The notes beneath the pieces are model-generated. The model was not told the DNA's origin, did no database searches, and was given only the letters and a program-made list of their open reading frames with translations. This document shows positions 35,881 through 47,679 of a DNA stretch of 64,000 nt, piece after piece. The stretch is from Biancaea sappan. Lineage: Eukaryota; Streptophyta; Magnoliopsida; Fabales; Fabaceae. Positions within the stretch are counted from its first letter, which is position 1, and every line of letters starts with the position of its first letter. The translations under genes and the position numbers were made by a program. The DNA lies in contig CM073492.1 in assembly GCA_037074585.1 (NCBI GenBank), forward strand, positions 20,691,001 through 20,755,000, written 5' to 3'.

Positions 35881-38028
35881 CTTCAACATAGTAAAACAGT
35901 AAATACAAGCCAAATATCATACAGTATGATACAATTTTCCAAGCCTATGTGACTTATAGAGATTACAGAGCATTTCTTAAGTTTTTGGATTCATAAGCCT
36001 CCAAACAACGTGGAAAGTATTCTCAAGGAATACTAATCCTCATGCAGACTTCCTTCATTTTCATCCACCGTATCTAAAAAAATATTTATAGAGAGTGTGA
36101 GTTCATCAAAACTCAATGAGTAAATAACTGTGCAATAATAAATGTATCACAAGTACAAATACTATAATCATTATCATAATAAAAACAATTATATTCATAT
36201 CCAGGATTCCTCTGCATTCGGTATATGTTCAAAGATTCAATTTTCATTATCTTCACGTTTACAACCATTACATGCATTGGTATCTTGAGCGATCATTATC
36301 ACAATAAGAACAAGTATATTCATATCCAGGATTCCTCTGCATTCGGTATATGTTCAAAGATTTAATAAATGTATCACAAGTACAAATACTATAATCATTA
36401 TCACAATAAAAACAATTATATTCATATCCAGGATTCCTCTGCATTCGGTATATGTTCAAAGATTCAATTTTCATTGTCTTTACGTTTACAACCATTACAT
36501 GCATTGGTATCTTGAGGGATCAAGCCCTCAACCATTCTATGTGTATAATTATATGCATTGGTATCTTGGGTCAAGACCTTAACCATTCCATGTGTATATT
36601 TACATATATTAGTATCTTAGATCAAGCCCTCAACTATTATATGTGTATATTTACTTTCTCAATCATAATTTTCATCAACATAATATTAAATCACACAATA
36701 AATTCCATTATCAAGTTATCATCACTAAGTAGAGAATTTAATTAAAATTTCTAATTGCGACATGAGGTAGGATTTATATTGTACTTAGAATAAAAATAAA
36801 TAAACTCAGTTAGTAAGGTCATCCATTCACATAGATTCCGTATCTGAGTCACCTTTCAGAGTTGTTACAAAGAAGAGCACGTAATTGGATTTCAGGTTCC
36901 GCTACGGGTATTTTCATGAAGTTCAGATAGAGAAAGTTAGGGTTACTTTTGGACAAAATATTATTCATATGTACGATCACTATTCATACATACGATTACT
37001 ATTTATACAATAGATACTATTTATACGTACAGATATGTATAGATACTATTTATATAGACGAATATTATTCATACATACGGATACATTTAGATACTATTCA
37101 TATATATAAATACTATTCATATGGGGGATAGCGAACGTAAGCCATAAAAGAGTACACTAGGAAAGTTCTCAGGAAAGGGAGGATGGTTACAATGGATGTT
37201 CTTAGGTACCAAGTCTTTTCTTAGTTAGACCTTTCCTATACATATATTTTTCACAGTTTCATACTCTATTCCGATAATCAGAAAATAAAAAGATTTTCAA
37301 ACAATCGAGGATAATTCTTTTTTGATATGGAGGATCAGCTAAAGTCGCAACCACAGAGCATACTAAGAATTTAACCTCTAAGTAATTACAATAATTTAAA
37401 AGAGCCTAGTATCCTTACCTTGGTTTTAGGCTGAGGAGAAAATGCCTAGGATTTCAAAGCCCTAACGTTGGAGTAAGAGAATTTGATGAGAGGAAGGAAG
37501 AGAAACTGAAGGTGTGAGTTTAGAAGTGAAATGGAATGGTCTATTTATAGGAAAAGTCAGTGTACTATGCGCTAATAAAATATTTAATTTACTATGCACT
37601 TTAATAATTTAATTTACTATGCGCTTTAATAATTCAGTTCACTATGCACACGTACTTTTCACGAGGGTGGCGAATTATTGATTACTATTGGAAACTTAAA
37701 AGGAAAATTATCCTTTCTCCTCAATTCTTAGCTTTCTTTTCACTTTAATCCTTTTCATTTTAGTCCCTAAGAGGATTTTCTTATATACAATGTTATTTTC
37801 TCCTAGCTTTTTTCTAAATCCCTCTTATTTCCAATCCATATTTTATCTATAGGATAAATTTTACATCATAACGTTCATTATACCCCATAATTTATGCAAT
37901 CTATAAGTAAAATTTCATATACACAAACAAGCATACAATAATTAAACAAATAAAGGAATTATTTTCTCTAAAGTAAATTTATTGTAGTTTTTGAATACTC
38001 ATAACTCTAAAATATAGCGGGTATTATA
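35713..38028 (-). repeat. 3' LTR of element A
   Basis: 2316 bp, longer than its partner because of a local amplification at about 36170-36515. It contains (TA)15 at 35849-35878, a ~53-bp tandem array at about 36500-36660, a GTATGAATAGTA-type array (about 36955-37120, reverse strand) and a TATA box (37542-37549). The polypurine tract AAGGGGGTAGAA (minus strand) abuts it at 38029-38040. Confidence 0.92.
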
Positions 38029-39516
38029 TTCTACCCCCTTAAAAGGATTCGGTTCCCCAAATTCAAAAACTTACCTCATGATTTGAACATGTGTGAATAT
38101 TTCGTCCATATCTCATCTTCTATTTCCCACGTGGCTTCTTCGTGGGAATGATTCTTCCACAGAACTTTGACAGTGATAATTTCCTTGGTGCAAAGTTTCT
38201 TAACCTGCCTATCAAGGATGGCTACTAGTACCTCTTCATAGACAAGAGTCTCATCAAACTGCACGTCTTATCACTAGATAACGTGAGAGGGGTCAGGAAG
38301 ATACTTACGTAGCATTGATACGTGAAATACCAAGTGTATTCCCTCTTAGTCTAAAGGCAAAACTAGGCAGTATGTCACGTTACCCACTCTCTCCACAATC
38401 TCATAAGGACCAATAAATCTTGGACTGAGCTTCCTTTTCCTTTCGAATCTCATTACTCCCTTTATCAGTGAGATTTAAAAGAAAATTATGTCACTAATAA
38501 GAAACTCTAGGTCACGTCGTCAGTTGTCCACATAGGATTTTTGCCTATTCTGAGCTTCTAATAACCTCTCTCTAATCAGCTTAATTTTATCCACGGCCTC
38601 TTGTAACATCTCAGGTCCCACTATTTTGGGTTCACTTAGTTCAAACTAACCAATAGGATATTGATATTGCCTCCTATATAAAGCCTCAAAAGGAGCCATT
38701 TTAGTGCTAGCTTGACAACTGTTATTATAAGCAAATTCAATAAGTGACAAGTGGTCTTCCCAGCTTCCACCAATATCCATCACACATGCTCTCAGAATAT
38801 CCTCTAAGGTCTGAATAGTCTTCTCAGACTGACCATCTGCCTGAGGATAGAAAGCTGTATTCAAGTCTACTCTAGTACCCAAAGCCTTTTGAAAAGTTCT
38901 CCAGAATCGAGAAGTGAACTGGGGTCCCCGATCATATATGATAGACACTGGTACGCCATGGAGTTCTACTATCTCCTTTATGTACAATTGACTAAGTTTC
39001 ACTATACTGTAGGTGGTATGAACATAAAGAAAATGTGCTGTCTTAGTGAGCCAATCCACAATGACCTATATAGAGTCATACCCCTTCGAAGACCGGGAGA
39101 AACCCACCATGAAGTCCATAATAATTTGTTCCCATTTCTACTAAGGAATCTCAAGCCTCTGCATCAACCCAGGTGGTCTCTGATGTTTAGATTTGACTTG
39201 CTGACATGTCAAACATTAAGCAACAAAGTCAGTCACATCTCGTTTCATGCTCTCCCACCAATAGGTTTGCTTTAAGTCTTAATACATTTTTTTGGCATCA
39301 GGGTGAACAATATACGGTGAATCATGAACTTCTGTTAGAATTTCTCTCTTTAAAGGTTTGATGTTCAGAATACATAGCCTTCCATCAAACCATAATGCAC
39401 CTTTCTCGTCCACCGAGAAACCTTGTGTTAAGCATTCTTTCGCCTTATCTCTGGTTTTAACCATTTCAGCATCATTCTCCAATGCTATCTTCACTTTTTC
39501 CACAAGAGAAGACTTA
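38029..39516 (-). pseudogene. Element A integrase and chromodomain-like C-terminus, decayed
   Basis: Minus-strand fragments read the integrase zinc-binding region (YIVHPDAKKMY, then CLTCQQVK), the DDE core (VIVDWLTKTAHF, DRGPQFTSRFW, DGQSEKTIQTLED) and the end VAILDRQVKKL..VKVLWKNHSHEEATWE, which resembles the chromodomain tail of Tekay-type chromoviruses. Stops occur in several places, for example after QRLEIP and in KGYDSI. The segment is colinear with the intact copy in B. Confidence 0.85.
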
Positions 39517-39521
39517 ACCGT

Positions 39522-41076
39522 TGTAATATCCCAAGAATTTTTATGAATATTTAAAGTCTGATTTGAAGTTTAGTGAAAAATTTAATTATGTGGAAAATTT
39601 TCTTTTTGAATTAGTGAAGAAAATGTGGAAATAGAAATTTTTATTTTTAATTTAGGAAATTTTTACAAATTCTCAAGGACATGTGGGGAAGAGAAAGGCA
39701 TGGCGCCCAGGCGCCAGGTGTGTCGGAAAACCTTAGCTCATTTTCAATCGGCCATAACTTCTTCATACGGACTCCGTTTTGGGCAAACTTTATATCGTTG
39801 GAAAGTTCTTTGAGTCTAGTTTCCAATGGTATAAGTTTCATTTAGATATTCATTACCGATTAGGAGTTATGACTTAAGATATGAGTAAAGGTCGAGAGTA
39901 GTGGTAGGAAATTTCTCTATTTCGTAACCCTAATGTTTTTGTCTGGTTACAATAGGAATGGTCAAGGTGCAAAGTGGGAGTGCCGAGAGCGTGAAATCCA
40001 GGTGAGTGGGTTAATACTTGCTATGATTAAATATCTGTTATTGACTTTTTGCATCATAGTGGAAATATGTTGTATATCCAAGTTTGAAGAGGATGATGTG
40101 GAACGATGAGGCATAAACAATTGTGGAACGTGTCTGGTAATGTATATAATTATATTTTCTTATTTTCCCATGAATGGAGGTTATATAATGGATTGTGAAT
40201 GGCATGTGAACTGAGTTGAATAATTGTTCTATATTATGGGTTATGTTGTATACATGCTATGTTGCTGGAACCACATTTATTATGTTGTGGCTTGAATTGT
40301 AAATGACTGAGTTGTGTATGTGGCTCAAGATTATGATTGAGGATGTTTTTATATATGATTGTGATTGTGTTTGACTGGAAAGGAAAGGCATGGTGGTGCA
40401 CCCCATGGAGAAATTTATGTGAAGTTATAAGGGTGGAGATTATAAATGGAGCGATAAGGGTGGATGCGGCAGGGGCCGCGGGCAACGATCCAGAGGTATT
40501 CTGGACGACCCGGTTGGTACGGGAAATTTGTGTGAAATTGATTTCACCGATTGTTGTTGTGAACTTTTGAATTATATTGAAATGTATTTGATTTATTTGG
40601 ATATTGTCGTGAAGTACTACGAATAATATCATATCATATGATGATCGATTTACGTATGATTGCTGCATGTTATCATTATGATGTATGATATTTTTTTGTC
40701 ATAATGTTGTGTTATCTACTCACTGGGCACGTGGTTTGCTCATACCCCTCTTATTGATATTTTTTTTCAGAGTTGACAGCTGAAGGTAAATATCGGAACA
40801 AGGAATTATGGATCCTTAGTCCATGATTACCTTTTCATTTGTTCAGGATAAAGGTATAATAGTTAAGTTTTATTCTAAGTTGTATAAATCTAGAAATCTC
40901 TGTAATCGGGTAGGTTCATTCACTGATGTAATGTGAGTAATTGTAGTATGTATAAAGAACTCGTTTTGGTTGCATGAAAAAGAATTGTATGATTTTTAAG
41001 AGAAAGATAGGCTTACGGAGGTGAAATGAAATTCACTTTCCGTGCCGGTCACGTGCTCAAATTTTGGGACGTGACA
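39522..41076 (+). mobile_element. Solo LTR 'D', 1.56 kb, inserted in element A
   Basis: Begins TGTAATATCCCAAG and ends GGGACGTGACA, flanked by exact 5-bp duplications ACCGT (39517-39521, 41077-41081). It splits A between the integrase and RNase H regions. No internal region is left. It shares a ~180-bp block (about 39750-39932) with solo LTR G. Confidence 0.92.
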
Positions 41077-41081
41077 ACCGT

Positions 41082-41495
41082 CAAGTGAGCCAAGAAAGCA
41101 CCTGACTCAGTAACCTCAAAAAATACCTCACTAGCCTCTAACTCATACAATTCCTGATTCAAGGACCTCCTTCCTGTGGTAATATGAGCTAGACTCCCTA
41201 TAGATTTTTAACTAAGGGCATCTACTACCATATTTGCCTTTCTTGGATGGTAGAGGATGGTACAATCATAATCCTTCAGGAGTTCAATCCATCTTCGTTG
41301 GCTTAGATTTAGATCTTTTTGATCAAATATATATTTGAGACTTTTGTGATCCATGAAAATCTCAAATGTCTCCCCATACAAGTAATGCCTTCAAATCTTT
41401 AAAGCAAACACTATAGCTACTATCTCTAGATCATGAGTGGTATAATTGAGTTCATACTTTTTAAGCTATCAAGAGCTATAAGCAATGACCCTATC
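41082..41495 (-). pseudogene. Element A RNase H fragment
   Basis: Broken minus-strand reading equivalent to the RNase H to integrase linker of B, with several stops. It is bounded on the left by solo LTR D and on the right by B's left target duplication (CTATC, 41491-41495). Confidence 0.7.
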
Positions 41496-43568
41496 TTTAA
41501 TACCCATGAAAAATAAAATATAAAAGCGTGTTTTCAAACTACTGTTACTATTTATTTATATGGTACTGTTCATTTATACAATCAAAATGTCAAGTACTAG
41601 ATGTGGTTTGGTTATAAGAGAAAACTAGAAAGAAGTTTGTAGGAGAAAATGATGTTTTATGTGTAAAAATACTCTTAGGGACTAAATTGAAAGGACTGAA
41701 TTGAAAGGAAACTTAAAGGTTTCAGGTGAAATGATAGTTTTCCCTTTAAGTTTCTAATAGTAAATAAACGAAAAATTTTTCATCGTACGCGTAAGGTGCA
41801 CAGTAACTGCATTATTAGAAATGTCGTTTTTATGAATAGTAAATTGAATATTTTATTAGCGTATAGTGTCAAATAGTACCCTTGACTTTTGCTATAAATA
41901 GGCCCTTCCATTTCACTTCTAAACTCACACCTTCAACTTCTCTTCTTCTCTCCTTAAGTTTCTCTTGCTCCGACGCTAAACTTCTGAGATTTTGGGCTTT
42001 TTCGTTTTTGCTTAGGTAAGGATACTATGCTCTTTCTATGTCTTTCAAATTTTAGAAGTTATTTTCTTAAGTATGCTCTGTGGTTGCGGCTTTGGCCAAT
42101 CTTCCACATCAGAAAAACTGTCGTTAGCTGTTATTTTGATTCTCTGATTACCGAAATAGAATATAAACTGTGGAGAATACATGTCTAGGAAAGTTCTGGC
42201 TAAGGAAAAACCTGGTTTTTAAGTGTGTCCAGTGTGACCCTCCACACTTTCCTAGGAACTTACCTGGTGTACTCTTTTACAGATTGTATTCTGTATTTCT
42301 GGTATGAATAGTACCCATACGTATGAATAGTGACCGTATGAATAGTATCCGTACGTATGAATAGTGACCATATGAATAGTAACCGTACGTATGAACAGTA
42401 TCTGTACGAAAACAATCTTAACGTATTTTCTCTAATCTTTCATGAAAATCTTCGTAGCAGAACACTGAAATTCACCTGTGTACTATTGTCCGTAACGACT
42501 TAAAGAAGTGATACTCGTACGGAATCCAGGTGAGTGAAACGACCCCGTTTTAATAGAGTTTTAGCATTACTGGTGATAAAAAGTATGTCGTAGGACACTC
42601 ACAAGATTCATAGGGGGAAATTGGATTCAGAATGACGAATATAATGATATAATTAATCCAGAAGTATGGATAAGACGAAGCAAGTATCTCATGATGATAT
42701 GAAATTTGAATCATATAGTTATATACTATACCTGTTATATGGATGAGTATTATATTGTGCTTCTGATTATGATATGAACTGTTGTACTATTGATTGTGAT
42801 TGAGCGGTACAGTACCCCCTCTCACGGCAAGGCGAAAAACCCAGTTTAAAGGGTGTCTTGACCAATGAGTGTGGAGACAACGATTCCCTCAGTAGAGATA
42901 TAGCCCGGATTGGTGATAAATCCGTGAGGGGCCCTAGCTAAGAGGATGAGGTTGTGCGTCATGGCGAAAAAATACAAAATTGGTGAGCCGGCCTGTGTGC
43001 GCTCTCCGGGATATATTGCCATTGACGAGTACTAGTATCGTTTGTTGAATTGGATGAATTTTATCTTCTTGTATGTAGTTTCTAATTATGTCTATTGGTT
43101 GAGCTTGAGCCTTCGGATATGCTTGCATGACTGGTGATGTATTTGAATTTTATTACGCGAGGCCGATTTTCTCACTGAGTTTAAAAGCTCACACTCTCTG
43201 TACAAACTTTTTGTTCAGATCAGGTTGCCGCCGAAGAACATCCGCTAGAGGAGTAGATCACGTTGGACTTTCCCGCTGTCGGATAGGCCCTTCTTTTGTT
43301 ATACAGTATGTTGCTCTGTAACCGTCTAGGACATCTAGGTCAGGGGTTTGGTATTTGGCTTGTATTTCAGTATGATAATGTATTTTGTACTGAGGATCTA
43401 TTATTTTTTTTATTAAGAAGATCTGATGTATTTATTAAGGAATGGTATTTTGAGAATATAGAGATAATGACTAACAATTTTACTTGTGGGAAGAATTTAT
43501 CGAAAGGCTTACAGTGATGGGATATTCATCATTGTGCCGGTCATGTGCCTAAAAAATGGGTCGTGACA
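41496..43568 (+). repeat. 5' LTR of element B
   Basis: 2073 bp starting TTTAATACCC (TG mutated to TT) and ending GGTCGTGACA. It has a TATA box at 41893-41900, a GTATGAATAGTA-type array at about 42302-42412, and then the downstream leader. Compared with the 3' LTR there are about nine substitutions in the first 260 bp by eye. Confidence 0.95.
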
Positions 43569-43572
43569 AAGT

Positions 43573-43584
43573 TGGTATCAGAGC
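43573..43584 (+). other. Primer-binding site of element B
   Basis: TGGTATCAGAGC, complementary to the 3' end of plant initiator tRNA-Met, 4 bp after the 5' LTR. Confidence 0.95.
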
Positions 43585-43781
43585 ATAGGTTGTTAGGTCT
43601 CCTAGTGATTACAGAGTAAGGTGTCTTTAGTGGGCCTTCCCCTATTGTCGTGACTGCAGCACGACCATAGGATGAAGATCCACCAAAAGCCTTGTAGAGT
43701 TTAAAATCTCTTTCTTTCGTGTCTTTACTTGAAGCATAATAGTGACGATATATATTATTCTTAATTGTAGAATAAGTTTAG

Positions 43782-44105
43782 ATGGCACCAAGAAAATCAA
43801 ACGCTTCTGGAATCCGCACAAGATCTGGCAAGGCCTTGGTCCCTCCAGCTGCTCAGTCAGCAAATGTAAGACTGGAGATGCCTAACCATGCAGAAGATAA
43901 CCATGCACAAAACAGAGAAATATCCACTGAAAACCCTGGAAGAAATGCTGGAGAACCATCACAAATCGACGCGACTGTAGTGATGGAAGCATTAGCTACA
44001 ATGCAGAACGAGGTGAATGGGCTAAAGGAACTTCTGATGGGACAATCATCTGAAGATGGCTCACAGGCATCAGTACATGCTGCAAAAGTACAAGAGACAG
44101 ACTAG
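43782..44105 (+). pseudogene. Element B gag N-terminal segment ending in TAG
   Basis: A 107-codon frame starting MAPRKSNASGIRTRSG and ending QETD-TAG, followed at once by ATG in the same frame. The start has the usual basic head of gypsy gag. The TAG is most simply an inactivating point mutation in a continuous gag-pol, although readthrough or reinitiation at the adjacent ATG cannot be excluded. It lies about 200 bp after the primer site, the expected leader length. Confidence 0.8.
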
Positions 44106-45706
44106 ATGACACCTCCACCCCCTCCTCAGGATTGGGTAGGGACAGAGGTCAAGATTTCAGAATTTATGAAGCTGAATCCGCCAACCTTTGCAGGAGATGT
44201 TAATGAAGACCCACAACGTTTTCTAGATGACTGTGAGAAAATCCTTGACACGCTAGAATGCCCTGAACCTCGAAAAGTAACCCTTGTTACCTTTCAATTA
44301 AGAGGTAAGGCGGATCGCTGGTGGCGAACATGGAAGAAGGGCATGGCCATAAATGCCCCACCCGTTAAATGGAATGACTTTAAAAGAATTTTTCGAGAAC
44401 AATTTATTCCGGAGAGTATACGAGAAGCAAAGATGAATGAGTTTGAGGCACTCCGGCAAGGATCACGAACCGTCGATGAATACGACAATCTGTTTATAGA
44501 GTTGTCTGAATATGCTACTCACATGGTCCTAACTGAGAAAGAAAAGATCCGACGGTTTATTAAAGGCCTTCGAGAGTCTTTATTTGACAGGGTGGGATCG
44601 AAAATACGAGATTTTTCATTTTACACAGAAGCCGTCGACATCGCCCGTATGATGGAAGAAAGAGATATGCAAAAAGAAAAATGGAATAACAAAAGAAAGA
44701 GGAAACAAGATGAGAAATCACGCTACCACCGAGAGAGTTCTGGACGTGCAGCCTTTACCGCTAGTGCACCACAGCGTCAACAAAGTGGTACAGGGGGTCA
44801 ACAAAGGCCCTGGTGCTCTAAATGTGAAAGAAATCACTTCGGAGCTTGTTTTGTCAACAACAACACTAGGGTCTGTTACCAATGTGGTCAACAGGGCCAC
44901 ATCAAAAGAGATTGCCCCCAACTCTACACGAGATCTGGCCAAGGGTCAGTACGCCCTAATCAATCAGAGGCTACTGTTGCCAACAGAGCCCCTGTAACTG
45001 TAGGAGGCAATGGAATCAGAAGAGGTGCTGGCAGAGGACAAGGTGGTCGAGGTCAGGCTTCAGCAGGCCGAGGAAACGGTCGAGTATTCGCTTTAACCCG
45101 TCAAGATGCTCAGGCGTCTAATACGGTGGTAGCAGGTACTCTTCTGATTGAATCAAATTTTACACATGTTTTGTTTGACTCTGGCTTTACATATTCCTAT
45201 GTGTCACCATTCTTTGCTAAGAACTTTAAGCAAAAAGTTGTTAGATTAGAATGTCCGTTTTTAGTAACTACGCCTACTGGAGGCACCCTACTAATAGAAC
45301 GAGGCTATCGAGCTTGTAAAGTAAGAGTCGGAGAAATAAATACAACAGTAGACCTAATACTGTTAGATATGACAGACTTTGATGTCATTTTAGGCATGGA
45401 TTGGCTGGCATCTTGTCATGCCAATCTGGATTGCTATAATAAGATAGTTAAGTTCAATATTCCGGGGGAGCCTTCCTTCGTATTTCATGGTGAAAGGAGT
45501 GAAATTTCTAGAAATCTTATATCTTTAATGTGTGCCCAACGTTTATTGCGAAAGGGCTGTAAAGGATACTTGGCATTTGTTAAAGATATTAAGAAAGAAG
45601 AACTAAAAGTAGAGGACGTTCTAGTAGTCCAGAAGTTTGTAGATATCTTCCCAGATGATCTACCAGGTGTACCCCCAAATCGAGAGATTGAGTTCCAGAT
45701 AGAGTT
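44106..45706 (+). CDS. Element B gag core, CCHC zinc knuckle and protease
   Basis: Open from ATG 44106. The gag core is the retrotrans_gag domain (WRTWKKG, FKRIFREQFIP, AKMNEFEALRQG). The nucleic-acid-binding knuckle CYQCGQQGHIKRDC follows (about residues 257-270). The aspartic protease has its active triad in LFDSGFTYSYVSP, then LECPFLVTTPTG and the FDVILGMDWL signature. The usual Ala/Ser after DSG is Phe. The native frame is cut at GAG-TT by solo LTR C; the open frame runs 28 bases further into C, to a stop at 45734. Confidence 0.9.
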
Positions 45707-47679
45707 TGTCACATCCCAAAAATTGAGCATGTGAAAAGATACTACTCATTTGATAAAATTCTCAAACATACGTTATTTACATATATTCTGTAAGGTTTTA
45801 CATTCAACCTTAATCATTCATTCCACACTACAGAATTATATTCATCTGATAAGCAAATATAGACATACATAGTCTGATATTTCTATCTCATCGCAAGCCT
45901 AAGAGACCTATAGAAAGTACAGAGCGTTTCTAGTATCCACATTAATAAGTACTGGTATCCCACCAGACAGAAATAGAGGATAATTTCAATGGGCTTCTAT
46001 TCTTCAAATGGATACTCTTGTTCTTTGTTTTCTGTATCTGAAAAAAAATAATCATAGGGATTGTGAGTTTATTTAAAAACTCAGTAAGTAAATAACTGTA
46101 CTATATAAAATATCAAAAGTACAAATACCACATTTACTCATATAATTAATTGTCTTATACATCGAGTAGTATGAGACTCTAACCCTTTCAAACTCATGAA
46201 TAAGATTTCATAGATATACACCGAGTAGTATGGGACTCTAACCCTTTCAAACTCGTGAATAAGATCTCATAGGTATACACCGAGTAGTATGAGACTTTAA
46301 CCCTTTCAACTCGTGTATAGATTTTATAGATATGCACTGAGTAGTATGAGACTTTAACCCTTTCAAACTCGTGTATAAGATTTCTTAGATATACACTGAG
46401 TAGTATGGGACTTTAACCCTTTCACACTCGTGTATTAGATCCTGTAGATCTTTACTCATTAATAAGATAGTGAGAATTCATCACATAGTACAATTGTCAT
46501 GAAATAAATAATTTCTATATACTCTTATGTCTACTGATCATCATATACTCCCATATGAAAAATTAATTGCTTATTATCCAAATAATATTGTAAATGGGAC
46601 TTATATTATACTTTGACGAGTAATATCAAATTAGTTGAGCAAGGTCATTCACTCACCTTGATGTTTGTCCAATTTTACCTTGTTCCACACTAGAATTTGT
46701 GTAGGAAAATTTCCTAGTAAAATATATTACAAGGAAACATAAGAAAGGAAACAAAATCACGAAAATACGCAAAATTTTCTGATTGCTACAGTGACGGTTT
46801 GCTACAGTAACGGTTGCTACAGTGTCGGTTCGCTACAGTAACGTTGACTGCTACAGTACCGTTGACTGCCGACACTACAGTGCTGCTACAGTACTCGAAG
46901 AAAATTTTCCAGAATTTTTTCGAAATCTATGGTCGCTACAGTAACTCGAAGAAAAATTCCAGATTTCCAGTTGCTACAGTACTTCGAATTTTGCAGAAAA
47001 TCTTTCAAAAAATTCATCCTTTCTTTTCTTTTGATTCAAAACCAGAATCTCAACTCTTTTAACCGATTATAACTCAAATATAACTTCTAAAACAACTGAG
47101 ATTCACGAATTATCATCAAAATCTTCAAGAACAAAACCTCCTCTGATCTTCTACATAAACTGAAATTTAAGGAAAATAATGAGATTAAAGCTTACCTTTA
47201 ATCCTTACAAAGCTTTTGAACCGAACAGATAATCGAAATTCTGAAGATCAAGGAAAGGATTTGAGAAGAGGGTGAAGAAACGAGAGAAAGTGAATTTACT
47301 ATTCACTTCAGCTGCTTCGATCGTGAGAAAAAAAATAATGGGGGTACTATTGAAACTTTATATTAAATATTTCTAATGGGTTATTCAATAACTCATGGGT
47401 ATCCATAACCCAACATCCATACCCATCCAGTCAATTTACAATAAATGGACTAATTGACCATTCTGAAACCACTTTTCCATGAATTTCACCATTCTTAGAA
47501 TATATCACACATTGTGCAAATATTTAGTCCAGTCATTTAACTCAATTTTCATAAATAATATTAAAAGAGAACAATTAAATATGAAAATTAAATATGACCA
47601 AAATAAATAACTAAAGTAACGTTGTAAAATTCTAAAATACTCTTAAGCGAATTATATTATGAAATTAACGGGTATTACA
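45707..47679 (-). mobile_element. Solo LTR 'C' inserted in element B pol
   Basis: Minus-strand LTR (plus-strand ends TGTCACATCCC and GGGTATTACA) with exact duplications GAGTT at 45702-45706 and 47680-47684. 1973 bp. It contains five copies of a 59-bp unit (46153-46450) and a CTACAGTA-rich array (46784-46980). Same family as H, by the shared ends and modules. Conceptual removal restores the pol frame exactly. Confidence 0.93.
46153..46450 (-). repeat. Five-copy 59-bp tandem array in solo LTR C
   Basis: Units keyed on CGAGTAGTATGAGACT..AACCCTTTCAAACTCG start near 46162, 46221, 46280, 46338 and 46397. There are few substitutions between copies. Confidence 0.9.

Noticed and set aside
36268..36745. 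Small open frames in the A-family LTRs with repeated peptide motifs
   Set aside because: They arise from the tandem arrays in the LTR; similar frames appear in solo LTR E for the same reason.
43573..43584. tRNA-like sequence TGGTATCAGAGC
   Set aside because: It is the retrotransposon primer-binding site 4 bp from an LTR, not a tRNA gene.
46153..46450. Regular direct repeats that superficially resemble a CRISPR array
   Set aside because: The units are contiguous 59-bp tandem repeats without unique spacers, inside a plant LTR.
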